A program made the translations under genes and the position numbers. Of a stretch of 56,940 bases of DNA, positions 6,773 to 16,549 are shown one piece after another. The notes beneath the pieces were generated by a model that did not search any database, was not told where the DNA came from, and worked only from the letters and a program-made list of their open reading frames with translations. The stretch comes from Planctomycetota bacterium. Lineage in GTDB: Bacteria > Planctomycetota > UBA1135. Every line of letters starts with the position of its first letter. Position 1 is the first letter of the stretch. The stretch spans positions 1-56,940 of the forward strand of contig SHNF01000003.1 in NCBI GenBank assembly GCA_004295085.1. Reading direction: 5' to 3'.

Positions 6773-7216
6773 ATGGCTTCCCGCATGTCCTCCCCCGCCG
6801 AACAGCGCCGCAGCGTGTTGCGCGAGGTCCTGCTCGCCGGCGCCGCGGCCAGCCAGAAGGACCTGCTGCGCAAGCTGGCCCAGCGCGGCCTGCGCGCCAC
6901 CCAGCCGGTGCTCAGCCGCGACCTGCGCCAGCTCGGCGCCGTCAAGCGCGACGGAGCGTACGTGCTGCTGGCGGAGGAGCGTATCACGCCGCTGGCGGCC
7001 CTGCGCATCCTCCTGCGCGGCGCCAGCGCCGCCGGCCCGCACCTGGTGGTGGTGCGCTGCGAGGCCGGCGCGGCCAGCGCGGTGGCGCGCGCCCTGGAGG
7101 CCGAGGGCCTGCCGGGCGTGGCCGGCACCGTGGCCGGCGACGACACCGTGTTCGTGGCGGTGCGCTCGCAAGCGGCCGCCGCGGGCGTGCGCAAACGCAT
7201 CGCGTCCCTGATCTGA
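6773..7216 (+). CDS. argR: arginine repressor ArgR
   Basis: Transcriptional regulator that senses L-arginine and controls arginine genes. 147 residues, normal length. The N-terminal winged helix-turn-helix reads RRSVLREVLL, then SQKDLLRKLAQRGLRATQPV and LSRDLRQLGAVK. The C-terminal arginine-binding and hexamer domain has GPHLVVVRCEAGAASAVARA and the hallmark GTVAGDDTVFVAV, whose two Asp residues contact arginine in the family. ATG 6773 was chosen; ATG 6785 is also possible. It lies 9 nt upstream of argG and divergently from the TlpA-like gene, with palindromes in between that are likely its own operator. Confidence 0.9.
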   Translation: MASRMSSPAEQRRSVLREVLLAGAAASQKDLLRKLAQRGLRATQPVLSRDLRQLGAVKRDGAYVLLAEERITPLAALRILLRGASAAGPHLVVVRCEAGAASAVARALEAEGLPGVAGTVAGDDTVFVAVRSQAAAAGVRKRIASLI

Positions 7217-7225
7217 ACCGCTCCC

Positions 7226-8431
7226 ATGCGCATCCTCCTGGCTTACTCGGGCGGCCTCGACACTTCCTGGCTGGTGGCGCGCCTCGCGCGCGAGCCGGGG
7301 ACCGAGGTCACGGCGCTCACCGTGGACTGCGGCGGCTTCACGCCGGAGCAGCGCCGGTCCATGGCCGAGCGCGCACTCGCGCTCGGCGCCGCCGGGCACT
7401 GCTTCGTGGACGGCCGCGCGCGCCTGTTCCAGCGCGTGCTGCGCTGGCTCATCGCCGGCAACGTGCGCCGCGGCGGGGTCTATCCGCTGTCGGTGGGGGC
7501 GGAGCGCACCATCATGGCCGAGATCCTGGCCGAGGCGGCTCTGCGCGAAGGCTTCGACGCCGTGGCCCACGGCTCCACCGGCGCCGGCAACGACCAGGTG
7601 CGCTTCGAGGCGGCCTGGAGCGCGGTGGCGCCCGGCCTGCAGGTACTGGCTCCGGTGCGCGACCTCGCTCCCAGCCGCACGCAGCAGCGCGCCGACCTGG
7701 AGCAGGCGCGGTTGCCGCTGCCGGAGGCCGGCGGGCGTTATTCGGTCAACGCCGGCCTGTGGGGTCTCACCATCGGCGGCGGCGAGATGGGCGACAGCGC
7801 CGCGCCGCTGCCGGAGGAAGCCTGGCAGTGGACGCGCCCCGGCGACGCCAGCGCGCGCTTCACGCTGGCGTTCGAGCGCGGCGTCCCGGTGGGCCTGGAC
7901 GGCGAGCGCCTGGATCCGGTGGCGCTGATCGAGCGTCTCAACCGCGCGGCCGGCCGCTGCGGCGCCGGCCGCGGCTATCACCTGGGCGACACGGTGCTCG
8001 GCATCAAGGGCCGCGTCGCCTTCGAGGCGCCGGCCGCGGAGCTGATCCTCAGTGCCCACCGCGAGCTGGAGAAGCTGGTGCTCACGGAAGAGCAGCGCTT
8101 CTGGAAGGACCAGCTGGCCGACGCCTACGGCCGCAAGGTCCACCAGGGACTGCTGCATGAGCCGCTGCTGCGCGACATCGAGGCGCTGTTTGCGTCCTCG
8201 CAGCAGCGCGTGAGCGGCGTGGCGCGCGTGCACGCGGCCGCCGGCCGCGTGCTGGTGGAGGGTGTGGAATCGCCGCACAGCCTGCTGGCCGCCAGCGACG
8301 CGCGCTACGGCGAGCGCCCGGAGCCGGGACGGCATCCCGGCGGCGCGGCCGAGCTGGCGCGCATCCTGGCCGAGCCCGCCCGCCTGTACGCCCGGGCCGG
8401 CGGCACGACCCCAGCCGCGCTGGCGCCATGA
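7226..8431 (+). CDS. argG: argininosuccinate synthase
   Basis: Catalyses citrulline + aspartate + ATP to argininosuccinate, the seventh step of arginine synthesis, in the cytoplasm. 401 residues, typical length. The N-terminal PP-loop is AYSGGLDTSWL (residues 6-16). Other family blocks are AHGSTGAGNDQVRFE, GGRYSVNAGLWGLTIGGGEM, YHLGDTVLGIKGRVAFEAPA and HRELEKLVLT. The stop overlaps the next gene in an ATGA junction. It is first in the tightly overlapped biosynthetic block, as in Bacteroidetes clusters, where argG leads and argF' is the N-acyl type. Confidence 0.95.
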   Translation: MRILLAYSGGLDTSWLVARLAREPGTEVTALTVDCGGFTPEQRRSMAERALALGAAGHCFVDGRARLFQRVLRWLIAGNVRRGGVYPLSVGAERTIMAEILAEAALREGFDAVAHGSTGAGNDQVRFEAAWSAVAPGLQVLAPVRDLAPSRTQQRADLEQARLPLPEAGGRYSVNAGLWGLTIGGGEMGDSAAPLPEEAWQWTRPGDASARFTLAFERGVPVGLDGERLDPVALIERLNRAAGRCGAGRGYHLGDTVLGIKGRVAFEAPAAELILSAHRELEKLVLTEEQRFWKDQLADAYGRKVHQGLLHEPLLRDIEALFASSQQRVSGVARVHAAAGRVLVEGVESPHSLLAASDARYGERPEPGRHPGGAAELARILAEPARLYARAGGTTPAALAP

Positions 8432-9495
8432 GACGCGTCCTCCTGGACAAGATCGCCTCGGTCACGCTGCGCCTGCGCCTGGACCGCAACGCCGTGCTCG
8501 GCCCGCACATCCCGGCCGAGGAGGGCACCGTGCTGGCGTGCCGGGTGCTCAACGCCAAGACCAGCTACAACCTGCTGGAGGACGTGCACGGCCGCATGGT
8601 GCCGCTGCACCCGGGCGACGTCATCGCCGGCGCGCTGGGCCACCGCGACGCCTTGTACGGCTTCAGCGGCGCGGTGCCGCGCGCCGTGGCGCCCGGCGAC
8701 GAGCTGCAGCTCCTCAATCTGGGCGGCGTGATCGGCAGCGGCGCCGAGGCCGCGCCCGGGGTGGGCGAGCCGTTCCGCCTGGAAGTGCTGGGCGCGGTGC
8801 TCGAGTTCCCGTATCTCGACCGCCGGGTCGGGGTTCCGGCCAGCGTGCGGCGCGCGGCCCTGCCGGCCGCCGCCCCGCCCTCGGATCTGCCGCCGGTCGT
8901 CGCCCTGGTCGGCACCTGCATGGACGCCGGCAAGACCACGGCGGCCGGGGTGATCGTGCGCGAGCTGAGCCGCCACGGCCGGCGCGCCGCCGCCGGCAAG
9001 CTCACCGGCGTGTCGCTGCGCCGCGACGTCCTGCACATGGCCGACTGCGGCGCCGAGCGGGTGGCGATCTTCACCGACTTCGGGGTGGTGAGCACCAGCG
9101 AGAGCAGCGCGGTGCCGGCGGCGCACGCGCTGCTCGCCTACCTGGCCGAGGCCGCACCGGACGTCATCGTGCTCGAGATGGGCGACGGCCTGCTGGGCAC
9201 GTACGGCGTGCACGCGCTGCTGAGCGACCCCGCCATCCACGACTGCATCCGCAGCGTGGTGCTGTGCGCCCAGGATCCGGTGGGCGCGTGGGGCGCGCGC
9301 AAGCTCCTGGCCTCGCGCTACGGGCTGGTGCCCAGCGTCGTGTGCGGGCGCGTCACCGACACGCCCACCGGCCTGCGCTTCTGCCGCGAGCGACTGGACC
9401 TGCCGGCCTGGAACGCGCTGCATGACGGTGAAGCGCTCGCCGTCCACGTTCTACGCTCGCTCCGCCCGGACCGCCAGGCCGTGGAGGCGAGTTGA
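8428..9495 (+). CDS. P-loop NTPase of unknown function inside the arginine operon (BioD/DUF1611-like)
   Basis: 355 residues in two parts. Residues 1-150 look like small beta-barrel segments (GTVLACRVLNAKTSYNLL, HPGDVIAGALGHRDALYG, GDELQLLNLGGVIG). From about 155 there is a P-loop domain: Walker A GTCMDAGKTT (162-171), a Lys/Thr motif AAGKLTGVSLRRD, and a Walker B-like VIVLEMGDGLLGTYGV. The Walker A and the EMGDGLLG segment resemble dethiobiotin synthetase, MobB and DUF1611 C-terminal domains. No enzyme of this type is known to me in arginine synthesis. It overlaps argG (ATGA) and argC (TTGA), so it is translated in step with the pathway. An acyl-activating or regulatory role is inference only. 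Confidence 0.75.
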   Translation: MRRVLLDKIASVTLRLRLDRNAVLGPHIPAEEGTVLACRVLNAKTSYNLLEDVHGRMVPLHPGDVIAGALGHRDALYGFSGAVPRAVAPGDELQLLNLGGVIGSGAEAAPGVGEPFRLEVLGAVLEFPYLDRRVGVPASVRRAALPAAAPPSDLPPVVALVGTCMDAGKTTAAGVIVRELSRHGRRAAAGKLTGVSLRRDVLHMADCGAERVAIFTDFGVVSTSESSAVPAAHALLAYLAEAAPDVIVLEMGDGLLGTYGVHALLSDPAIHDCIRSVVLCAQDPVGAWGARKLLASRYGLVPSVVCGRVTDTPTGLRFCRERLDLPAWNALHDGEALAVHVLRSLRPDRQAVEAS

Positions 9496-10516
9496 GCACG
9501 CCGGTGTGGCTGTTCGGAGCCAGCGGCATGCTGGGCGGCGAGTCCCTGCGCCTGCTCGAGAGCCATCCGCAGCTCCGGCTGGCGGCCGCCGTCTCCCGCG
9601 AGGCCGGCGCTCCTCTGCGCCGACTGCACCCGCACGTGCGCGCCGCGGGGACGACGGTTTCCCCAGCCGAGGCCGTGGACGGGGTCCAGGCGCAGCTCGA
9701 GCGGCAGGAAGCCGCGGTGGCCCTGCTCGCGCTGCCGCACGGGGAATCCGCCGCGCTGGTGGGCCAGCTCCAGGCGCAGCTGGGAGAAGACTTCGACGAG
9801 CTGCTGGTCGTGGACCTGGCCGCCGACTTCCGCCTCCAGCCGGCCGGGAAGGACCCCAGCTTCGCCTACGGGCTGGTGGAGTGGAACCGCGAGCGGATCG
9901 CGCGCGCGCGCCGCGTGGCGGCGCCCGGCTGCTTCGCCACCGCTCTCCAGCTCGCCGTGCTGCCGGCTGCGCGCGCCGGGATCCTCGACGCCGGGAAGCC
10001 CTGGATCCTGCACGCCATCACCGGCAGCTCCGGCAGCGGTGCCACGCCCAGCGCCATCACGCATCACCCGCACCGCCACGACAACCTGTGGGCTTACGGC
10101 CTGCAGGGGCATCGTCACGAGGCAGAGCTGGCGCGCGCGCTGGAGGGGCTGGGGCAGCGCCCGCCGATCCACTTCCTGCCGCACAGCGGGCCCTTCGCGC
10201 GCGGCATCCATCTCACGGCGGCCCTGCCGCTGGCGCAGCCGCTGACGAGCGCCGAAGCCACGCGGGTGTTCGCGGCCGCCTACGCCGGCGCGCCCTTCGT
10301 GGAGGTGCTCGAGGAGGGCGTGCCGGACCTGCGCCGCGTCGTCGGCGGCAACCGCGCCGCGCTGGCGGCCAGCGCCCGTGGCGGCGTGCTCACCGTGCTC
10401 TGCACCCTGGACAACCTGCTCAAGGGCGGCGCCGGACAGGCGCTGCAGTGCCTCAATCTCATGCTCGGATTCCCCGAGCCCAGCGGCCTGCCGGAAGCGG
10501 GCCTGGGAGTGTGCTG

Positions 10517-10517
<1 letters not shown>
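9492..10517 (+). CDS. argC: N-acyl-gamma-glutamyl-phosphate reductase
   Basis: NADPH-dependent reduction of N-acetyl (or N-succinyl) glutamyl phosphate to the semialdehyde, third step of the pathway. 341 residues. The N-terminal nucleotide-binding start is WLFGASGMLGGESLRLL. The catalytic Cys lies in RVAAPGCFATALQLAVLPA. Further blocks are ITGSSGSGATPSAITHHP, HFLPHSGPFARGIHLT and the C-terminal LDNLLKGGAGQALQCLNLM. The start is TTG at 9492, overlapping the previous stop in TTGA. The stop shares one base with the argD ATG. Confidence 0.92.
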
Positions 10518-11655
<1,138 letters not shown>

Positions 11656-11659
<4 letters not shown>

Positions 11660-12636
11660 ACGGCTTCTATCACCTGTCTCAGCTGCCGCTGCCGGAGGTC
11701 GAAGCCCTGGCGGCGCGCGCGCTGGAGCTGCGCTCCGGTGCGGCGCCGCGCCGCAGCCCGGGACGGGCGCTGGGGCTCCTGTTCCTGAGCCCTTCGCTGC
11801 GCACCCAGGCCTCCTTTCAGCGCGCGGCCGGCCGGCTCGGCCTCGAGCTGGTGGCGCTCCAGGGCGGCATCTACGGGCTGGAGTGGCAGGAGGGCACGGT
11901 CATGGACGGCGAGGCCGCCGAGCACGTGCGCGAGGCGGCCGGTGTGCTCGGCCGCTACGTGGACGTGCTGGCGGTGCGCGCCTTCGCCAGCATGCAGGAC
12001 CTCCACAGCGACCTCCAGGACCCGGTGCTGAACGGCTTCCGCGCCCACGCCGGCATTCCGATCGTCAACATGGAGAGCGCGCTGTGGCATCCCTGCCAGG
12101 CCCTCGCCGACTGGGTGACGCTGGAGCAGCTCGGCGTGCCGCGCCACGGCAAGCTGGTGCTGAGCTGGGCTTATCACTTCAAGTCGCTGCCGCACGCCGT
12201 GGCCAACTCCACCCTGACCATGGCGGCGCTGCGCGGCATGCAGGTGGTGTTGCTCCGTCCCGAGGGCTACGACCTGCACCCGGAGGTGATCGCGGAGGCC
12301 CGGGCGCTGGCCGCCGCCTCCGGCGGGGCGCTCGAGATCCGCTCCGACCGCGCCGGCGCCCTGCGCGGCGCCGATGTCGTCTACGCCAAGTCCTGGGGCA
12401 GCCTGGGCTGCTGGGGTGATGGCTCCCGCGAACTGGCGCTGCGCGCCGGGCTGCGCGACTGGATGGTCACGCCCGAGTGGCTCGGTCCGCGCGCGCGCTT
12501 CTTCCACTGCCTGCCGGTGCGCCGCAACCTCAAGGTCGCCGACGCGGTCCTGGACGGGCCGTCTTCGGCGGTGCTGGAGCAGGCGGAGAACCGGCTGCAC
12601 GCCCAGACCGCCGTGCTGGAGGCCTTGTACGCATGA
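11656..12636 (+). CDS. argF': N-acylornithine carbamoyltransferase (ArgF')
   Basis: Transfers carbamoyl phosphate to N-acetyl- or N-succinyl-L-ornithine rather than free ornithine. 326 residues from GTG 11656, in GTGA overlap with argD. The carbamoyl-phosphate motif is FLSPSLRTQASFQ (residues 43-55); HPCQ is at 145-148 (MESALWHPCQALADW); FHCLPVRRNLKVAD lies near the C-terminus. The loop DGEAAEHVREA (84-94) aligns with the specificity loop of the N-acyl enzymes. As I recall, the Xanthomonas N-acetyl enzyme has Glu there and the Bacteroides N-succinyl enzyme has Pro. Here the residue is Ala88, which would leave room for the larger succinyl group. Substrate preference is therefore open, leaning to N-succinyl. 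Confidence 0.88.
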
Positions 12637-13523
12637 ACGAACTGCTGCGAGCCGCCGCCCACGTGCGCCTGCACCGCGGGCGCACCTTCGTGGTCAAGAT
12701 CGGGGGCGCCTGCGTGGAGCGCCCGCCGCTCCTGCGCCAGCTTGCCCGCCAGATCAGCGCGGTCCAGGCGCTCGGCGCCCGGCTCGTGGTCGTGCACGGC
12801 GGCGGGCCGCAGACCGACGCGCTGCAGCGCCTGCTCGGCGAGGAGCCGGCGCACGTGGACGGCCGCCGCGTCACCTCGGCCACGGCCTTGCGCGCGCTGC
12901 GGCTGGCGACCGCCGGCGAGCTGAACAGCGCCATCGCGGCGGCGCTCACCGCCGAGGGAGCGCCGGCGGTCGGGATGTGCGCGGCCTCGGCCGGCGTGCT
13001 GACCGCCGCCCGCCGCCCGCCGCAGCCCCGTCCTGGCGGCGCGCTTGATTTCGGCGAGGTCGGCGACATCCGCCAGGTGAACCCGGCCCCGATCCTGTCG
13101 CTGCTCCGCGACGGCTGGATCCCGGTGCTCTGCCCGCCCGCCTCGGACGGACAGGGCGGCTTCCTCAACGTCAACGCCGACCTGGCCGCCGCGGCCCTGG
13201 CGGTGGCGCTGTCCGCCGCCAAGCTGGTGCTGCTGACCGGCGCCCCCGGCGTTCTGCGCGATCCCGCCGATCCGGGCTCGCTGGTCTCCGCCTTGTCGCT
13301 GCCGGAGCTGGAGCAGCTTGAGCGTGAAGGCGCGCTGCAGAACGGCATGGCGGTCAAGAGCGCCGCCATCCGCGCCGCCCTGCAAGGCGGTGTGCCGCGG
13401 GTGCACGTGGTCAGCGGCACCGAGCCCGAGGCCTTGCTGCGCGAGCTGTACACCAATCACGGAGCCGGCACCTTGCTCACCCTGGAGCCGGACAGCGCAC
13501 CGGTGCTGGAGGCCGCGTCGTGA
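12633..13523 (+). CDS. argB: N-acylglutamate kinase
   Basis: ATP-dependent phosphorylation of N-acyl-glutamate, second step. 296 residues of the amino-acid-kinase fold. Motifs: FVVKIGGACVERPPLL near the N-terminus, LVVVHGGGPQTDALQRLLG, HVDGRRVTSATAL, FLNVNADLAAAALAVALSA, KLVLLTGAPGVLRD and a C-terminal GALQNGMAVKSAAIRAALQG. The start ATG 12633 overlaps the argF' stop (ATGA), and the stop overlaps the argE GTG. There is no fused acetyltransferase domain, unlike bifunctional ArgA-ArgB proteins, so the first acylation step must be done by another protein. Confidence 0.92.
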   Translation: MNELLRAAAHVRLHRGRTFVVKIGGACVERPPLLRQLARQISAVQALGARLVVVHGGGPQTDALQRLLGEEPAHVDGRRVTSATALRALRLATAGELNSAIAAALTAEGAPAVGMCAASAGVLTAARRPPQPRPGGALDFGEVGDIRQVNPAPILSLLRDGWIPVLCPPASDGQGGFLNVNADLAAAALAVALSAAKLVLLTGAPGVLRDPADPGSLVSALSLPELEQLEREGALQNGMAVKSAAIRAALQGGVPRVHVVSGTEPEALLRELYTNHGAGTLLTLEPDSAPVLEAAS

Positions 13524-14608
13524 AGCCGCTCCCCGAGCTCCTGGCCGAGCTGGTGGCTCTCCGCAGCCTCTCCGGCGCCGAGGATGGGGCGGCCGCGTAC
13601 GCCGCCGACCTCCTGCGCGCCGGCGGCCTGGACGTCGAGCGGCTCGGCAACAGCGTGCTGGCGCGCGCCGGCGGCTGCGGCGGCCCGCGGCTGCTGCTCC
13701 ACTCGCACCTCGACACGGTGCCGGCCGGCCAGGACTGGGACCAGGATCCCTGGCGCGCGCGCTGGGACCAGGACCGCCTGGTCGGTCTGGGCGCCAACGA
13801 CGCCAAGGCCTCCGCCGCCGCCATGATGACGGCCCTGCTGCAGCTCGCGCAGCAGCCCTCCGCGCCGGGCGAAGTCTGGCTGGCGCTGACCGCCTGCGAG
13901 GAGACCGACAACTCCGGCATGGCGGCGGTGCTCGCGCGCATCGGCCTGCCTGACGGGGCCGTGGCCGGCGAGCCGACCGGCCTGCAGGTGGTGCGCGCGC
14001 AGGCGGGGCTGGCGATCCTGCGCGCCGTCTGGCGCGGGCGCAGCTGCCATGCGGCGCACGTGGCCCGCGTGGACCACCTCAACGCCCTGCTCGAGGCGGC
14101 CAGCGACCTGGCGCAGCTCGGCTCTTACCTGCGCCTCGAGGGACAGCATCCCTTGCTCGGCCCGAGCACCGTCGCGCCCACGCTGTTCCACAGCGGCGCG
14201 CGCCACAACCTGGTGCCCGACCTGGCGGAAGCCGTCTTCGACTGCCGGCTCAATCCGCCGCACGACGCCGCCGCCTGCCGGCGCGCGCTCGAGGACCAGC
14301 TTCCCAACGCGCAGGTCAGCGTGCAGTCGGAGCGGCTGGTGCCGGTCGAGACGCCGGAGCGCCACCCGCTGGTGCAGGCGGCGCTGCGCTGCGCCGGGAA
14401 GAGCCAGGCCATCGGCTCCTCCACCCTTTCCGACATGGCGCTCCTGCCGGGAGTCCCGGCCGTGAAGTGCGGGCCGGGCGCCTCGGAGCGCAGCCACACG
14501 CGCAACGAGTTCGTGCTGCGATCGGAGCTCGAAGCCGGCGCCCGCTTCTATGCTCGACTCGTTCCCATGGCCCTCGCAGCCCTGGAGCCGCAGCCGGTCG
14601 CCCCATGA
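13520..14608 (+). CDS. argE: M20 family N-acyl-amino-acid deacylase (ArgE/DapE type)
   Basis: Zn-dependent hydrolase expected to remove the acyl group from N-acyl-citrulline after the ArgF' step. 362 residues from GTG 13520. The M20 metal-site motifs are LLLHSHLDTVPAG (His, and Asp in HLD), GLGANDAKASAA (bridging Asp), ACEETDNSG (Glu-Glu) and VAGEPTGLQ. The dimerisation domain lies in between, and a C-terminal metal His is in ERSHTRNEF. DapE-like enzymes include both deacetylases and desuccinylases, so the sequence alone does not tell which acyl group is used. Overlaps of 4 nt with argB and argH. Confidence 0.88.
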   Translation: MKPLPELLAELVALRSLSGAEDGAAAYAADLLRAGGLDVERLGNSVLARAGGCGGPRLLLHSHLDTVPAGQDWDQDPWRARWDQDRLVGLGANDAKASAAAMMTALLQLAQQPSAPGEVWLALTACEETDNSGMAAVLARIGLPDGAVAGEPTGLQVVRAQAGLAILRAVWRGRSCHAAHVARVDHLNALLEAASDLAQLGSYLRLEGQHPLLGPSTVAPTLFHSGARHNLVPDLAEAVFDCRLNPPHDAAACRRALEDQLPNAQVSVQSERLVPVETPERHPLVQAALRCAGKSQAIGSSTLSDMALLPGVPAVKCGPGASERSHTRNEFVLRSELEAGARFYARLVPMALAALEPQPVAP

Positions 14609-15786
14609 ACGCTCCGATCTGGGACCGCGGCGAAGGCTGCGACGCCGAGGCGCTGCGCTACGCCACCGGCGACGATCCGCTCTGGGACCGCCGCCTGGTG
14701 GCGCACGACATCCGCGGCTCCCTGAGCCACGCCGCCGGCCTGCTCCAGGCCGGGCTCCTGACCGCGGAACAGCACGCGCAGATCGTCCGCGGGCTCGAGA
14801 GCCTGCTGGAGGACTTCCGCGCCGGCCTCTGGACCGTCGAGGCAGGAGACGAGGACGTGCACTCCACGGTGGAGCGGCGCCTGATCGAGCGCATCGGCGA
14901 GCACGGCAAGCGCCTGCACACCGCCCGCAGCCGCAACGAGCAGATCGCGCTGGACCTGCGCCTGTGGCTGCGGGAGGCGGCGGCGCAGCTGCGCGGCGCC
15001 GTGCTGGAAACCGTCGCCATTGGTGCCAGGTTGGCACAGCGCGCCGGCGCCTTGCCCTTGCCCGGCTACACGCACCTGCGCCGCGCCATGCCGTCCACGG
15101 TGGGGGACTGGATGGGCGCGCACGTCGCGGCCTGGAAGCAGGACCTGGAAGACCTGCAGTCGGCGCTGGCGCGTGCGCGCTTGTGCCCGCTGGGCAGCGG
15201 CGCCGGCTACGGAGTGCCGGTGGAGCTGCCGCGCGCCGCCGTCGCGGCCGCGCTCGGCTTCGACGCGCCGGAAGAGCCGGTCACCGCGGTCCAGCACGGC
15301 CGCGGGCGCGCGGAGCTGGCGTACCTGACCGCGCTGGAAGGCATCGCGCTCGATCTGGGCAAGCTCGCAGCCGACCTGTGGCTGTTCAGCAGCGAGGAGT
15401 TCGGCTTCGTGCGCCTGCCGGCGGCCTGGACCACCGGCAGTTCGCTGATGCCGCACAAGCGCAATCCCGACGTCCTGGAGCTGCTGCGCGCACACTGCCG
15501 CCAGGTGGTGGCCGAGCGCGCCGCCCTGCTGGACGTCCTGCGCGACCTCCCGAGCGGCTACCACCGCGACTTCCAACTGATCAAGCCGCCCCTGTTCCGC
15601 GCCCATGACACCCTTCTGGCGTCGCTGCGTCTGGTCGCGCGGCTGTTGGATGCCCTGGAATTCGACGCGGCGCGCCTCGATGAGGCCGCTGCGGATCCGA
15701 AGCTTCAATCCGTGGCCCGCACCCTGGAGCGGGTGCGCGCCGGCGAAGCCTTCCGCGACGCCTACCGCACCGAGAGCCGGCGCTGA
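14605..15786 (+). CDS. argH: argininosuccinate lyase
   Basis: Final step: cleaves argininosuccinate to arginine and fumarate. 393 residues, shorter than the usual 450-460 because the C-terminal helical part is reduced. The fumarase/aspartase-superfamily signature GSSLMPHKRNPD is intact. Other conserved blocks are EDVHSTVERRLIERIGEHG, LHTARSRNEQIALDLRLWL, PGYTHLRRAMP, GSGAGYGVPVELPR and GYHRDFQLIKPPLF. ATG 14605 overlaps the argE stop (ATGA). A 10-bp tandem duplication (15778-15797) spans the stop codon. It is the last gene of the operon. Confidence 0.93.
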   Translation: MNAPIWDRGEGCDAEALRYATGDDPLWDRRLVAHDIRGSLSHAAGLLQAGLLTAEQHAQIVRGLESLLEDFRAGLWTVEAGDEDVHSTVERRLIERIGEHGKRLHTARSRNEQIALDLRLWLREAAAQLRGAVLETVAIGARLAQRAGALPLPGYTHLRRAMPSTVGDWMGAHVAAWKQDLEDLQSALARARLCPLGSGAGYGVPVELPRAAVAAALGFDAPEEPVTAVQHGRGRAELAYLTALEGIALDLGKLAADLWLFSSEEFGFVRLPAAWTTGSSLMPHKRNPDVLELLRAHCRQVVAERAALLDVLRDLPSGYHRDFQLIKPPLFRAHDTLLASLRLVARLLDALEFDAARLDEAAADPKLQSVARTLERVRAGEAFRDAYRTESRR

Positions 15787-15828
15787 GCGGCGCTGAGGGT
15801 CGGAGACACCCTTTTCGCGACGCTGGAT

Positions 15829-15868
15829 GGGTGGCTCCGCCACCGGCTCGGACGGCAGCTGCGCTGCC
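15829..15868 (+). terminator. two small hairpins after argH
   Basis: GGTGGC/GCCACC (15830-15835 with 15839-15844, loop TCC) and GGCAGC/GCTGCC (15854-15859 with 15863-15868, loop TGC) follow argH. There is no T-tract. They are plausible transcription-end structures for the arginine operon, but weak evidence individually. Confidence 0.35.
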
Positions 15869-15910
15869 CCGTTCTGCAAGCGCCCTGATCGATAACCGCT
15901 GCTATTGATG

Positions 15911-15916
15911 TATACT
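15911..15916 (+). promoter_or_regulatory. putative -10 box TATACT for the marR gene (leaderless spacing)
   Basis: TATACT ends exactly 7 nt before the GTG at 15924. The spacing matches the boxes before the genes at 978 and 6620. Confidence 0.45.
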
Positions 15917-15923
15917 CATCATT

Positions 15924-16418
15924 GTGTCCTACTCGCCCTGCGCTTGCACCACCCTCCGCAAGGCTTCCCGAGCGGTCACGCGCTTCTACGACCAGGCCCT
16001 GGCGCCCTCGGGCCTCGCGGCGACCCAGTTCGCGCTGCTTCGCGCGGTCGAGCGCGAGGGGCCGGTCCCCATGAGCTGGCTTGCCGAGCAGCTGGTCATG
16101 GACCGGACCTCTCTCTACCGGATCGCCGAGCCGCTGCTGCGCGACGGCTATCTGCGCTGCCAGCCTTCGGCGCTGGACGCGCGCGCGAAGTGCCTGATCC
16201 TGACGCCGGACGGGCGCCGGCAGATCCAACGCGCCCTCGAGCACTGGGAACTGGCACAGCGGCGCGTGGTCAGCCAGATCGGTGCAGTGCGCTGGCGCAG
16301 AATGTCGCACTGGCTGCTACAGCTGGCAGTCGAAGTGGATGGTCTGAGCGGCGCGGAGCCAGTCGAGTCGAGCGGCGCACCATCTTCCTCGCCGACATCC
16401 AGCACTGGTCGGCGATGA
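15924..16418 (+). CDS. MarR family transcriptional regulator with an altered C-terminus
   Basis: 164 residues. The first ~142 read as a MarR protein: CTTLRKASRAVTRFYDQALA, LAATQFALLRAVEREGPV, winged-helix MSWLAEQLVMDRTSLYRIAE, PLLRDGYLRC, a wing DARAKCLILTPDGRR and the C-terminal dimer helices. The last ~20 residues (SSGAPSSSPTSSTGRR) are low-complexity because this frame runs out of phase into the remains of a ridA gene. The start is GTG 15924, with no Shine-Dalgarno site but a TATACT box 7 nt away. It probably controls the adjacent ridA/rraA-like catabolic genes. The ligand is unknown. Confidence 0.85.
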   Translation: MSYSPCACTTLRKASRAVTRFYDQALAPSGLAATQFALLRAVEREGPVPMSWLAEQLVMDRTSLYRIAEPLLRDGYLRCQPSALDARAKCLILTPDGRRQIQRALEHWELAQRRVVSQIGAVRWRRMSHWLLQLAVEVDGLSGAEPVESSGAPSSSPTSSTGRR

Positions 16419-16549
16419 ACGCGCTGTACCGGGAGTTCTTCCGGCCGCCCTTCCCGGCGCGCACGATCGTCGGCGCGCAGCTCGAGGGTTTCCTGGTGGA
16501 GGCGAACGCGGTGGCCGTCAGGCGCACCGAGAGGAGGATCGAGAGATGA
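16370..16549 (+). pseudogene. C-terminal remnant of a RidA/YjgF family gene
   Basis: In a frame different from marR, 59 residues read FLADIQHWSAMNALYREFF, then PFPARTIVGAQL and LVEANAVAVR. This is the classic second half of RidA proteins (AMN.VY..FF, PAR..V.V, VEIEAIA). The N-terminal half, including the start, is missing, and the marR 3' end takes its place. The stop TGA overlaps the ATG of the RraA-like gene (ATGA), which indicates that an intact ridA once preceded rraA in an operon. A deletion joining marR to ridA explains both ends. Confidence 0.75.

Noticed and set aside
6727..8160. Open plus-strand frame overlapping argR and argG
   Set aside because: Arg/Gly/Ala-rich, no domain; it covers two clear arginine genes in another frame.
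15778..15797. Tandem CGGCGCTGAG duplication at the argH stop
   Set aside because: Noted as a small duplication across the stop codon; too short and GC-typical to imply function.
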